Source: Acetobacteraceae bacterium
GTDB taxonomy: Bacteria; Pseudomonadota; Alphaproteobacteria; Acetobacterales; Acetobacteraceae
Direction: 5' to 3'
DNA length: 64,000 bases
Assembly (NCBI GenBank): GCA_024280945.1
Contig: JAMXLO010000111.1
Span: 23,231-87,230 of the forward strand
In this document: piece by piece, positions 9,380-17,510 of the stretch
Position numbering within the stretch: the stretch's first letter is position 1
Layout of the letters: every line of letters begins with the position of its first letter
Translations under genes and position numbers: made by a program
Notes under the pieces: generated by a model
What the model was told of the DNA's origin: nothing
What the model saw: only the letters and a program-made list of their open reading frames with translations
Database searches by the model: none

Positions 9380-10957
9380 TCAGGTCTTCTTCAGGTTCCA
9401 GTGCAGAATGCCCGGTGCTTTGACAATATCAACAATATTGTTGCGGAACGCCGTCGGATAGAACCACTGCCCGATCGGGATGAATGGGACCTGCTCGAAC
9501 GCATAGCTCTGCATGTCCTCGCAGATCTTCTTCTGCGCCGCGAGATCCGATGCATCGAACCATGAATCGCGCAACGCTTCCATCTTTGCGTCGGTTGGCC
9601 AGCCGAACCATGCTCCATTGCCATTGCCGCGAATAGGGAAGTGCCCTCCTGGATCAGCGACCGACAGGCCAGACCAGGATGTGCAGAAGGCGTTCCAGCC
9701 GCCTTTCTCTGGCGTCTCGCGCGATGCACGGCGGGCGACCAGTGTCGACCAATCCATCGCCGCGTAGTTGACGTTGATGCCGACCTTCTCGAAGACGGAT
9801 CGCGTCACCTGTGCGACCTGCTCCAATGCAGGCTGATCGGTCGGCGACATCAGCAGGACCGGTTCGCCCTTATAGCCGCTTTCGCCGACCAGCCGCTTGG
9901 CCTTTTCCACATCGCGCGGACCGGTGAGCGCATCGATGCCCGCCGTGTTCGCCATGGCGCTGCCGACGGTAAAGTAACCGGCCGGCAGCTTGCCGAGATC
10001 GGATTGTTCGCCGATGACCGCCGCAAGGAACTCGCGCTGGTCGATTGCCGGTAAGATGGCGCGCAGCAACTTGCGATTATCGAACGGCGGGAAAAGGAAA
10101 TTCGGCCGGATGATGCCAAGCCAGCCAAGCGGATCGTAGACGGCCACCATGACGCCGGGACTCTTCTTCAGCATCGGCACCAGGTCGATCAGCGGCACAT
10201 GCACCCAATCGACCTCGCCCGTCTGCAGCGCGGCGGCGGCCGTCGCGCCATCTGGCATCACGGTATGCTCGACGCGCTCGACATAGACGCGCTTGCCGCC
10301 GGCGTAGAAGTCCGCCGGCTCATCGCGCGGCACATATTTGTCATTTTTCACCCAGGCGGCGCGCGCGCCTGATACCCATTCGTCCTTGACGAATTTGAAC
10401 GGACCGGAACCGGTTGCGTCGGAAATCTGCTTGAACGGATCGGTCTTCGCGATGCGCTCCGGCATGATGAAGCATCCGGACACACCGAGCGCGTACAGGA
10501 TCGTGGAGAACGGCTTCTTCAGATGAATCACGAAGCGGTTGTCGTCCAGCACTGCCAACTCGTCGGTGACCGCACCCAATGCCTGCCCCCAAGCCGCCCG
10601 CTTGGACCAGCGATCGATAGACGCTATGCAGTCAGCCGAACGCACCTTCTCGCCGTCGTGGAACATCAGTCCGTCACGCAGCGTGAAGGTCCAGGTCCTG
10701 CTGTCGTCCGACATGTTGTGTCCGGCGACCATCTGTGGACGCGGCGTAAGAGACAAGTCCACGCCGTACAGCGTATCGTAAACCATATAGCCGTGATTGA
10801 TCGCAACGGTGGCGGTGGTCCAAATCGGATCAATGCTGGCCAGATTGGCTTCAGGCGCACAGCGCAGCACCTTGGCACTGCCTTGAGCGATGGCTGGAGC
10901 AGCGAGTGTGCTGGCCAGCGCGGCCGTCGATGCTTTGAGCAAAGTCCTGCGATACAT
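9380..10957 (-). CDS. ABC transporter substrate-binding protein, family 5 (paralogue)
   Basis: A 525-residue periplasmic binding protein closely related to the 156-1742 product. The N-terminus MYRRTLLKASTAALASTLAA..AIAQ is a probable Tat signal. Shared blocks include IDPIWTTATVAINHGYM, TWTFTLRDGLMFHDGE and [16 protein letters not shown]. It too lacks adjacent permease or ATPase genes, so it must use components encoded elsewhere. The two paralogues are in opposite orientation about 8 kb apart, so they are dispersed copies and not a fresh tandem duplication. Ligand unknown; oligopeptides, glutathione or nickel-chelator complexes are possible for the family. Confidence 0.9.
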   Translation of the reverse strand: MYRRTLLKASTAALASTLAAPAIAQGSAKVLRCAPEANLASIDPIWTTATVAINHGYMVYDTLYGVDLSLTPRPQMVAGHNMSDDSRTWTFTLRDGLMFHDGEKVRSADCIASIDRWSKRAAWGQALGAVTDELAVLDDNRFVIHLKKPFSTILYALGVSGCFIMPERIAKTDPFKQISDATGSGPFKFVKDEWVSGARAAWVKNDKYVPRDEPADFYAGGKRVYVERVEHTVMPDGATAAAALQTGEVDWVHVPLIDLVPMLKKSPGVMVAVYDPLGWLGIIRPNFLFPPFDNRKLLRAILPAIDQREFLAAVIGEQSDLGKLPAGYFTVGSAMANTAGIDALTGPRDVEKAKRLVGESGYKGEPVLLMSPTDQPALEQVAQVTRSVFEKVGINVNYAAMDWSTLVARRASRETPEKGGWNAFCTSWSGLSVADPGGHFPIRGNGNGAWFGWPTDAKMEALRDSWFDASDLAAQKKICEDMQSYAFEQVPFIPIGQWFYPTAFRNNIVDIVKAPGILHWNLKKT

Positions 10958-11037
10958 ACCTGTCTCCCGAGCTCAGTTGATGAACGGGCCTCCCGGTTCT
11001 TGTTCCTGCGCTCATATTCCCGCCGGCTCGCAGTGCA

Positions 11038-12087
11038 TCAGCGCGCCAGCCGTGGCAGCCGATCGTAACCCTTCCAGCGATAGATCAGCGACGACGAGAG
11101 CCAGCTTGCGGCGAAGATTCCCGCGACCGCATAGCCCAGATTGGTGAAGCTGTCGTTCAGGTGTGCGACGAAGCTCCAGAACACACCGTCGAGGCGGAAC
11201 CTGTCGCCGATCAGGCCGAGTGCCTCGATACCGCCGATGAACAGTGCAACGATGACCGAGGCGGCGGTGATAGTCAGGTTGTACCAAAGTTTTCGCAGCG
11301 GATTGACGAATGCCCAGCCATAGGCACGCACCATCATCACGCTGTCGGTGGTGTCCAGAAGCGACATGCCGGCGGTGAACAGCGCGGGAAAGACCAGGAT
11401 CGTCCAGAACGACATGCCCTCGGCTGCCTGGGTTGCGGCAATGCCAAGCAGGCCAATCTCGGTCGCGGTGTCAAAGCCGAGACCGAACAGGAAGCCAACC
11501 GGGTACATATGCCACGAGTGGCCGACGGCGCGGAACGCCGGACGAAACAGGCGCGTCAGCGGCCCGCCGCCGGCGAGCAAGGCGTCGAGCGCGGTCTCGC
11601 TCACAGTCTCGCCGGCACGAACGCGAATGAATGCTGCCCAGACGCCGCGCAGGATGAATAGGTTGGCGATGCCGATGATCAGCAGAAACAGCGCGGAGGC
11701 GAACGCGCCGATCATGCCGCCGAGCTCATGCAGCGCGGCGAGGCGGCCCTGGAATGCGGTCGCCGTCACAGCGATAGCGATCGAGGCAAGAACCACGATC
11801 GTCGAGTGGCCAAGCGAGAAGAAGAAGCCGGTGGTGTAAGGCGCCTTTCCTTGCTGCATCAGCTTGCGAACGACGTTGTCGATCGCAGCGATATGGTCAG
11901 CATCGAATGCATGCCGCAGGCCAAAGACATAGGCGAGTGACGCGATGCCAAGCAGGGCCGGCCTGTCGGCAAAGGCGCGCCAGGCCCACAGCCAGGCAGC
12001 GAAATTGCCGACCACCAGCAATCCATACGTCATCGCCAGCTTGGTGGATGCCCGCAATGGTTCGTCGTCGAACGGGTTGGGCGGCAT
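11038..12087 (-). CDS. Nickel/cobalt transporter, NicO/NiCoT (HoxN/NixA) family
   Basis: A 349-residue integral membrane permease with about eight predicted transmembrane segments. The family signature HAFDADHI is at 59-66 in the first conserved loop, followed by FFFSLGHSTIVVL and the later LGFDTATEIGLLG block. Members import Ni2+ or Co2+ with high affinity. The metal cannot be decided from these motifs. Its ATG directly abuts the TGA of the LigB-like gene (TGAATG), so the two are co-translated. No urease, hydrogenase or cobalamin genes appear in the window, and no B12 riboswitch is seen upstream of the pair. Confidence 0.9.
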   Translation of the reverse strand: MPPNPFDDEPLRASTKLAMTYGLLVVGNFAAWLWAWRAFADRPALLGIASLAYVFGLRHAFDADHIAAIDNVVRKLMQQGKAPYTTGFFFSLGHSTIVVLASIAIAVTATAFQGRLAALHELGGMIGAFASALFLLIIGIANLFILRGVWAAFIRVRAGETVSETALDALLAGGGPLTRLFRPAFRAVGHSWHMYPVGFLFGLGFDTATEIGLLGIAATQAAEGMSFWTILVFPALFTAGMSLLDTTDSVMMVRAYGWAFVNPLRKLWYNLTITAASVIVALFIGGIEALGLIGDRFRLDGVFWSFVAHLNDSFTNLGYAVAGIFAASWLSSSLIYRWKGYDRLPRLAR

Positions 12088-13140
12088 TCAGCCGGCTTCA
12101 AACACGGCAAATGCCTTGGGCGCGCCATAGATGTAAGTTTCCGCAAGATCGGTCCAGACCGGCCGCCGGCCGAGTTCCGTCATCGCGCCGGCCACACATA
12201 CCCAGTTGAGCAGTTCCTGCTGCCCGGCATCCTCCAGCTGCTCGGTGGTCAGCGCCCGCCAGCGATCGAGCTGGCCGTCGCGCATTTCCTCGAAGCGTGC
12301 CCGGTCTGATGCGAGATCCGGATAAAGATAGTGATGCTTCGCGGTCAGGAAGGAATGCGACCAGCTCGACGAGGCAATAATGGCGACACGCCAGGGCGAG
12401 GCACGCAGAGCGCGTGCGGTGGCAGCACCCAGATCGAAGCAGCGTTCCGGCGACGGACCCGGCGGATCGGGTTCGTCCCCTCCAGTGCCGTCGATGTGCG
12501 CGAAGGCACCGCGCTTGGCGATCGCCGAAGTGCCGTAGCAGTTGACGTGGAACGGCACGATCGGCCACGGCAGGCCTTGGCGGTCATCGTCGAGCAGCAG
12601 CAGCGCGTTGATGAATGCGTGCGGCAGCCCGGCTTCGTGCCGCATCGTGTAGGCGTAGCTGATGTCGAACCCTTGTTCGATCAGAGAGCGTGCCAGATAG
12701 CGGCCACCGGTGCGATGTCCGGTGTGGCGCACGACCGTGTCCGCCGGCTCGCCCCAGGCATTTGCGATGCCGGTGCGGTGATAGGGACGCGAGTCGATCG
12801 CATCGAGCGCGAAGACACAGAAGGGCGCCACGCCGTCTTCGCGGAAGTTTTCGTACTGATCGTCGCCGAACATCAGCAGGAAATCCGGGTTGAACGCGTC
12901 GAGCGCGGCACGCACGGCGCGGAACCCTTCCATCGCGCGCCGGCGGTGTGTCGGTGCGGCCTCGCCAGACTGATGCGCGGCCCATTCCTGTTGCATCGCC
13001 GCAGGCCAGTTGGCTGGATCGGTGGCGGCTGGCGGCACGCGCGGGTTCTGCAGCAGGCGTTCGAAGATCACTGACATGCGGGCATCGTTGCCGACCAGCA
13101 GCGGCGAATGGGTTGCCCCCAGCCCGAGGATTTCTGCCAC
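12088..13140 (-). CDS. LigB-type extradiol ring-cleavage dioxygenase-like protein
   Basis: A 350-residue protein of the class-III extradiol dioxygenase (LigB/protocatechuate 4,5-dioxygenase beta) superfamily, which uses non-haem Fe(II). The N-terminal GLGATHSPL carries the first His ligand (His11). FLLMFGDDQYENF, an HEAGLPHAF segment and a late ASSSWSHSFL follow, matching the other conserved His/Asp positions. No alpha subunit and no other aromatic-degradation genes are nearby, so the substrate is unknown. It is the first gene of a two-gene unit with the NicO transporter, and divergent from phnD. Some family members have roles other than catechol cleavage. Confidence 0.8.
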   Translation of the reverse strand: MAEILGLGATHSPLLVGNDARMSVIFERLLQNPRVPPAATDPANWPAAMQQEWAAHQSGEAAPTHRRRAMEGFRAVRAALDAFNPDFLLMFGDDQYENFREDGVAPFCVFALDAIDSRPYHRTGIANAWGEPADTVVRHTGHRTGGRYLARSLIEQGFDISYAYTMRHEAGLPHAFINALLLLDDDRQGLPWPIVPFHVNCYGTSAIAKRGAFAHIDGTGGDEPDPPGPSPERCFDLGAATARALRASPWRVAIIASSSWSHSFLTAKHHYLYPDLASDRARFEEMRDGQLDRWRALTTEQLEDAGQQELLNWVCVAGAMTELGRRPVWTDLAETYIYGAPKAFAVFEAG

Positions 13141-13276
13141 CGATCTCTCCTGGTTCGGTTCCGCTGTCGTCCAAGCCTATCACCGGCGGCCGGCCGGGCA
13201 GAAGTGGCGCCGACCCGATCTGGGCGGCCGGCTGCGCGTGAGATATTCTGACGCGTTGCAGCAGACGGTGCATCGA

Positions 13277-14233
13277 ATGATCACACGACGAGGCGCAGCT
13301 TCCGGGCTTGCTGGGCTGTTGCTGGTGCGGCACGCACTGGCGCAGGAGATGCCGAAGCCCGGCAAGCGTGACTGGGCGAAGGAAATCCCGGTGATGCGCA
13401 TCGGGCTGCTCGGCGGTGAGAACGACGCCGACCGGCTGGCGCGGGTCGATGGCTACAAGAAGCTGATGGAGAGTACGTTCGAGGTGCCGGTGAAGCTGCT
13501 GGTCGCAGCCGACTATGCCGGGGTGATCCAGGCGTTTGCCGCGAAGCAGCTCGAGACGGCGTATATGAGTCCCGCAGCCTATGCCTCCGCGTGGCTGGAG
13601 AGCGGCGGCGACGTCGTGCCCCTGGTGGTGACGCAAGAGCAGGACGGGAGCAACTCGTACGTGGCGGTGATGTATACACGCGCCGACAGCGGCATCACCT
13701 CCCTGGCGGACATGAAGGGGCACTCGCTGGCCTGGTCAGATCCGAACAGCGCCTCCGGCTATCTGATTCCGCGCGCGGAGTTCCGTGCGCAGGGAATCGA
13801 TCCGGAATCAGGCAGGTATTTCGGCCGCACGGGTTTTGCCGGCGGCCACGAACAGGCGGTGGTGGCGGTGCTCAATCACCAGTATGACGCGGGCGTCACC
13901 TGGACCTCGGGCGTCGGCGATCCAGCGCAGGGCTATACGCGCGGCGCCCTGCGCATGATGGTCGACAAGCATATGCTGGACATGACGGACCTCCGCATCA
14001 TCTGGAAGTCGCGGCCGATCCTGAACGGGCCGCTGACGGTGCGGAAGAGCACGCCGGCGAGCTACCAGGCGGACATGCTGGCATTCCACCTGGCGCTGCC
14101 AACGGCGTTTCCGGACGTTTACCACACCTTCGACATGGGCAGCGGCAAGGGTTGGGTGCCGGTGAAGCATGCCGACTTTCAGGTGTTCATCGACATGCTG
14201 CAACAGGAGGCGGCACAGCGGCGGCATCGGTGA
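13277..14233 (+). CDS. phnD: Phosphate/phosphite/phosphonate-type binding protein
   Basis: A 318-residue periplasmic component of a PhnD-family importer. The start at 13277 gives a signal peptide (MITRRGAASGLAGLLLVRHALAQ), while the longer open frame to 13010 would bury it. Family marks are IRIGLLGGEN-like MRIGLLGGENDADR, a DYAGVIQAFAAKQLETAYM block, SLADMKGHSLAWSDPNSASG and FGRTGFAGGHEQAVVAVL. The ligand (phosphonate, phosphite, or another small oxyanion) is unresolved. The stop TGA overlaps the downstream permease GTG by four bases, so it is coupled to phnE. No phn C-P lyase genes are present. Confidence 0.88.
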   Translation: MITRRGAASGLAGLLLVRHALAQEMPKPGKRDWAKEIPVMRIGLLGGENDADRLARVDGYKKLMESTFEVPVKLLVAADYAGVIQAFAAKQLETAYMSPAAYASAWLESGGDVVPLVVTQEQDGSNSYVAVMYTRADSGITSLADMKGHSLAWSDPNSASGYLIPRAEFRAQGIDPESGRYFGRTGFAGGHEQAVVAVLNHQYDAGVTWTSGVGDPAQGYTRGALRMMVDKHMLDMTDLRIIWKSRPILNGPLTVRKSTPASYQADMLAFHLALPTAFPDVYHTFDMGSGKGWVPVKHADFQVFIDMLQQEAAQRRHR

Positions 14234-15099
14234 GCGACGTCGCCACGGCAGAAGCGGCATTCCTGGCGCGCCGCCGGACGCGGATCGTCAGCGGTCTCGG
14301 TTCGGCACTGGTGGTATGCGCAGCCCTGGTGCTGTCAGCATGGGTGTCGGAGGCATATCCGTCCGCGCTGCTCGCCGGCGCGCCGCGCGTTGGCGAGTAT
14401 CTGGCCAAGTTGGCTCCCGATCTGCGCATACCGGTGCTGTTCGCCGGGACCGAGACGCAGGGTTCGCTCGCCTACTGGATGTACCGGCTCGACATCTGGC
14501 TGTGGCTGCTGTTCGAGACCAGCCAGATGGCGGCGTTGGCAACTTTTGGTGGCGCCGTGCTGGCCCTGCTGCTGTGCTTTCCGGCGGCGCGCAACCTGGC
14601 GCCGAACCGGGCAGTGTATTTCGTCTTTCGACGACTGCTGGAATTGTTCCGCTCGGTACCGGACATCGTCTACGCGCTGATCCTTGTGTGGACGTTCGGT
14701 GTGGGTCCACTGGCCGGCATTCTGGCGATCGCGCTGCACACGGTTGGTGCACTGGGCAAGCTGTTTGCTGAAGTAGTGGAGAACGCCGAGATGGGTCCGT
14801 GGGATGCGATGCGCGGCGCCGGTGCCAACTGGGCGAAGAGCGTGCGCTTCGGCATCCTGCCGCAGGTGTTGCCGAATTTTCTGTCCTACGTACTGCTGCG
14901 GTTCGAGATCAATGTACGCGGCGCCACGGTGATTGGCTTTGTCGGCGCCGGCGGGATTGGGCAGGAGCTCTATTCGGTCATCAGCTTCAACTATTATCAG
15001 GAGATCGGTGCGATCATCGTGCTGATCATCCTGACGGTGAGCGCGATCGACCTGACGTCGGAGCGATTGCGACGTGCGGCAATGCGCGGCCGAATATAA
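14230..15099 (+). CDS. phnE: Phosphonate-type ABC permease, first subunit
   Basis: A 289-residue inner-membrane permease with about six transmembrane segments. The ATPase-contact EAA-like loop is ENAEMGPWDAMRGAGANWAKS; the end VIGFVGAGGIGQELY is the standard PhnE block. The GTG at 14230 (GTGA overlap with phnD) is chosen over the longer open frame, which is a phnD shadow. It is followed after three bases by a second, related permease, so the transport channel is probably a heterodimer. Confidence 0.88.
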   Translation: MSDVATAEAAFLARRRTRIVSGLGSALVVCAALVLSAWVSEAYPSALLAGAPRVGEYLAKLAPDLRIPVLFAGTETQGSLAYWMYRLDIWLWLLFETSQMAALATFGGAVLALLLCFPAARNLAPNRAVYFVFRRLLELFRSVPDIVYALILVWTFGVGPLAGILAIALHTVGALGKLFAEVVENAEMGPWDAMRGAGANWAKSVRFGILPQVLPNFLSYVLLRFEINVRGATVIGFVGAGGIGQELYSVISFNYYQEIGAIIVLIILTVSAIDLTSERLRRAAMRGRI

Positions 15100-15102
15100 C
15101 CG

Positions 15103-15930
15103 ATGGACACACCGGCCGACATTGCCGCTGTGCGCGCGCGCTTCCCACGTGCCTTCGCGCCTACACCACTGACGCGCGTGCTGCGGTGGGTCGGTGGGGT
15201 GCTGTTCATCGCGTGGCTGATCGCGCTCCTCGCCTGGTTCGATATCACGCCGGCGCGGCTGTCGCGCGGTGTGTCGGGGTTGTTCGTCATCCTGCGCCAG
15301 ATGGTCCCGCCGAGTCCGGGCGCGCAGTGGCAGGACATTCTGCAAGGGCTGGCACAGAGCGTGGCGATGGCGTTTCTCGGCACGTTCGCCGCTGCAGTGG
15401 TTGCGCTGCCACTGGGTTTTCTTGGTGCGCGCAACGTGCTGGTCAACGCTCTGGCGCATTTCTCGATCCGCCGGGTGTTCGATGGGTTCCGCGGGGTGGA
15501 TCAGCTTATCTGGGCGTTGGCCTTCGTGCGCGCGGTGGGGTTGGGTCCGCTGGCCGGGGTGATGGCGATCGCGGCTGCGGATATCTGCGTGCTGGCAAAA
15601 TTGTTCGCCGAGGCGATTGAAAACGCCGATCCTCGGCAAACCGACGCAGTGACGGCGGCAGGCGGCACGCGGCTCCTGGAAATACGCTATGGACTGCTGC
15701 CGCAGGTGCTGCCGGTGCTGCTGGCGCAGGTGCTTTATTCGTTCGAAAGCAATACGCGCAGTGCGGCGATCCTCGGCGTGGTGGGGGCGGGCGGTATCGG
15801 GCTGCAGATCGCCGAGAGGATCAAGGTTCGATACTGGGACGAGGTATCGTTCATCATCATCCTGATCCTGCTGACGGTCGCGGTGATCGATCAGCTGTCA
15901 GCACGGGTGAGGCGGCGACTGATCGGCTGA
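15103..15930 (+). CDS. phnE: Phosphonate-type ABC permease, second subunit
   Basis: A 275-residue permease paralogous to its upstream neighbour. It has the ENADPRQTDAVTAAGGTRLLE loop and the AILGVVGAGGIGLQIAE block, plus DELIWALAFVRAVGLGPLAGVM-like sequence in the middle. It is the last gene of the unit. No PhnC ATPase follows: after its stop come 90 bp and then a convergent unrelated gene. The transporter therefore depends on an ATP-binding subunit encoded outside the window, or is not functional. The former is more likely because all three genes look intact. Confidence 0.88.
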   Translation: MDTPADIAAVRARFPRAFAPTPLTRVLRWVGGVLFIAWLIALLAWFDITPARLSRGVSGLFVILRQMVPPSPGAQWQDILQGLAQSVAMAFLGTFAAAVVALPLGFLGARNVLVNALAHFSIRRVFDGFRGVDQLIWALAFVRAVGLGPLAGVMAIAAADICVLAKLFAEAIENADPRQTDAVTAAGGTRLLEIRYGLLPQVLPVLLAQVLYSFESNTRSAAILGVVGAGGIGLQIAERIKVRYWDEVSFIIILILLTVAVIDQLSARVRRRLIG

Positions 15931-16021
15931 CACAAAGCTGACCCGTTAGACGACATCGTCGTCGGACGAAGCTTACGCTGACACGTCATCGCTGGTCACA
16001 TTGTCGCTGCACGGTACGCAG

Positions 16022-16921
16022 TCATACGAATTGCAAGTGCTGTTGGCTCTCAGGCGACTGGGCAATCCCAGCCAACACGCCTGCTCTGTCCAAGCTTCCT
16101 CCCTGCAGCGCGCTCAGCCAGCCCTGCAGACCTCCAGCATCTGCAGGTCTGCCCAAGCCATTCTCGTAAAGGCTCTCAATGTACGCCGGGTCAGCCTGCT
16201 GAGCATGCAGAGATTGAAACTCGGGGGATTGGCTGATCATCTGAGCAAGCTGCGCAGTCGTACCTCCGTTGCCGAGAAAATCGGCCCAGTGGTTCAGCCC
16301 ATCAGATTCAGGTTCCCGCCCGAGACCCGTGAGATAGTCCTCGCGCACGATCGTTATGAACTGCAGTCGGGGTGCCGGCGGACCATACAACGATTGAATG
16401 GCCTGGATATCGGAGAGATCTGGTCCCGAGTTGTTGGCTGGACCTTCGCTCGGATACATCACGGCGCTTGGGTCACTGGGATTGTGAGCAAGACCAAGCG
16501 CATGGCCAAATTCATGCTCGAACGCCTGCAGCAGGCCAGTCAAATAGCCGGAATATCTAAAATCACCGAATGGCTGTGGAATCAGTGGAACTTCAGCCGG
16601 GTCCTCCGCCGCCACGACCGTGCCCGGCCGAAAATAGGGGCCGCTCCAAGACCAGTAGGTCGTACCTATATCGCCCCCCTGCGCGGGATGCAGCATCGCG
16701 AAACCCACGCGTATGTCCACGGTCGGCGAGTCCGGCACGAGCTGAAATTGTATGCCCGACACCGCAGACCATGCCGCCGCAGCTTTCTCGACAACCGCTT
16801 GATACCCCTGGTCGGTGATGAAATTCGAAAACGACAGTGGTTGGCCGGCGAAGTTGGTCGTCGCGAACGTGTAAGTGATGACATTTGATGGCCATCGAGG
16901 GCCTTCCAATGGATCAGGCAT
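16022..16921 (-). CDS. Matrixin-like zinc metalloprotease with C-terminal DUF4214 domain
   Basis: A 299-residue protein. Residues 1-175 are a metzincin catalytic domain: the zinc site HEFGHALGLAH at 136-146 (His136, Glu137, His140, His146) and a Met-turn in SAVMYP at 152-157. Residues about 195-299 are a DUF4214 domain (YLTGLGREPESDGLNHW, YENGLGRPADAGGLQGWL), found mainly in large secreted bacterial proteins. There is no N-terminal signal peptide, so type I secretion through a C-terminal signal is the likely route; this is inferred. No secretion genes or glycine-rich RTX repeats are nearby. Convergent with phnE. Confidence 0.82.
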   Translation of the reverse strand: MPDPLEGPRWPSNVITYTFATTNFAGQPLSFSNFITDQGYQAVVEKAAAAWSAVSGIQFQLVPDSPTVDIRVGFAMLHPAQGGDIGTTYWSWSGPYFRPGTVVAAEDPAEVPLIPQPFGDFRYSGYLTGLLQAFEHEFGHALGLAHNPSDPSAVMYPSEGPANNSGPDLSDIQAIQSLYGPPAPRLQFITIVREDYLTGLGREPESDGLNHWADFLGNGGTTAQLAQMISQSPEFQSLHAQQADPAYIESLYENGLGRPADAGGLQGWLSALQGGSLDRAGVLAGIAQSPESQQHLQFV

Positions 16922-17088
16922 CGTGCGGTGCTCTCGCTGTCAGACCACCATTAAGGCCTGGGGCACGACAGACGGCAACAATAAGAAGCCCGGGATGGAG
17001 CGTGGTCACCACGTCGACACACGCGACACGCGAAGTGGCACGACACAGGCCACCACCGATACGGAAAATTCCGTCGCTCTGGGAAATC

Positions 17089-17370
17089 CTATCGCCGGTC
17101 CGGCGCGGTGGGCGCGATGGTGCAGCTTGTACGGAGCAGCGGGGTCACAAGTACCGGGTCGTCGACGCTGCCGGCGTAGTAAGGGCCACCGCCGCACACC
17201 GATCTTTTGACCTGCTCAAGGACCCGGGCCGGTTCATCCAGGATCCTCTGCTCCACGCGCCGCCTGGCGGAAGTATTGGATACCTCGCGATCGTCCGACA
17301 AAATCGCGGAGGCGACACCAGGTGGCAAGGCAATCACGGCCAAGGTCAGCATCACGGGAAAACGCCGCAT
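17089..17370 (-). CDS. Small exported hypothetical protein
   Basis: A 93-residue frame starting MRRFPVMLTLAVIALPPGVA, a credible signal peptide with cleavage after VASA. GAGG lies six bases before the ATG at 17370. The mature part is short and polar with two cysteines (KRSVCGGGPYY, LRTSCTIAP), which could form a disulfide in the periplasm. I do not recognise a family. The reverse-frame alternatives on the plus strand in this interval look like noise. It may be monocistronic. Confidence is moderate because it rests on the signal peptide and ribosome site alone. Confidence 0.5.
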   Translation of the reverse strand: MRRFPVMLTLAVIALPPGVASAILSDDREVSNTSARRRVEQRILDEPARVLEQVKRSVCGGGPYYAGSVDDPVLVTPLLRTSCTIAPTAPDRR

Positions 17371-17510
17371 AGAAACCTCGATCTGTGTCATGCCGCGGCC
17401 TTCTTGGCGATTGCCGTCAAGCCGCCGGCTGATCCGCGGACGACCGTTCCGCGCAGCAACGTGTCATAGGTGAACGGATGAAGCCAGTTGGTTCTTTGGT
17501 TTAATAGGGA

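Noticed and set aside
16885..17469. 194-codon plus-strand gene
   Set aside because: Translation is low-complexity Arg/Thr/Gly and antisense to a better-supported exported small protein.
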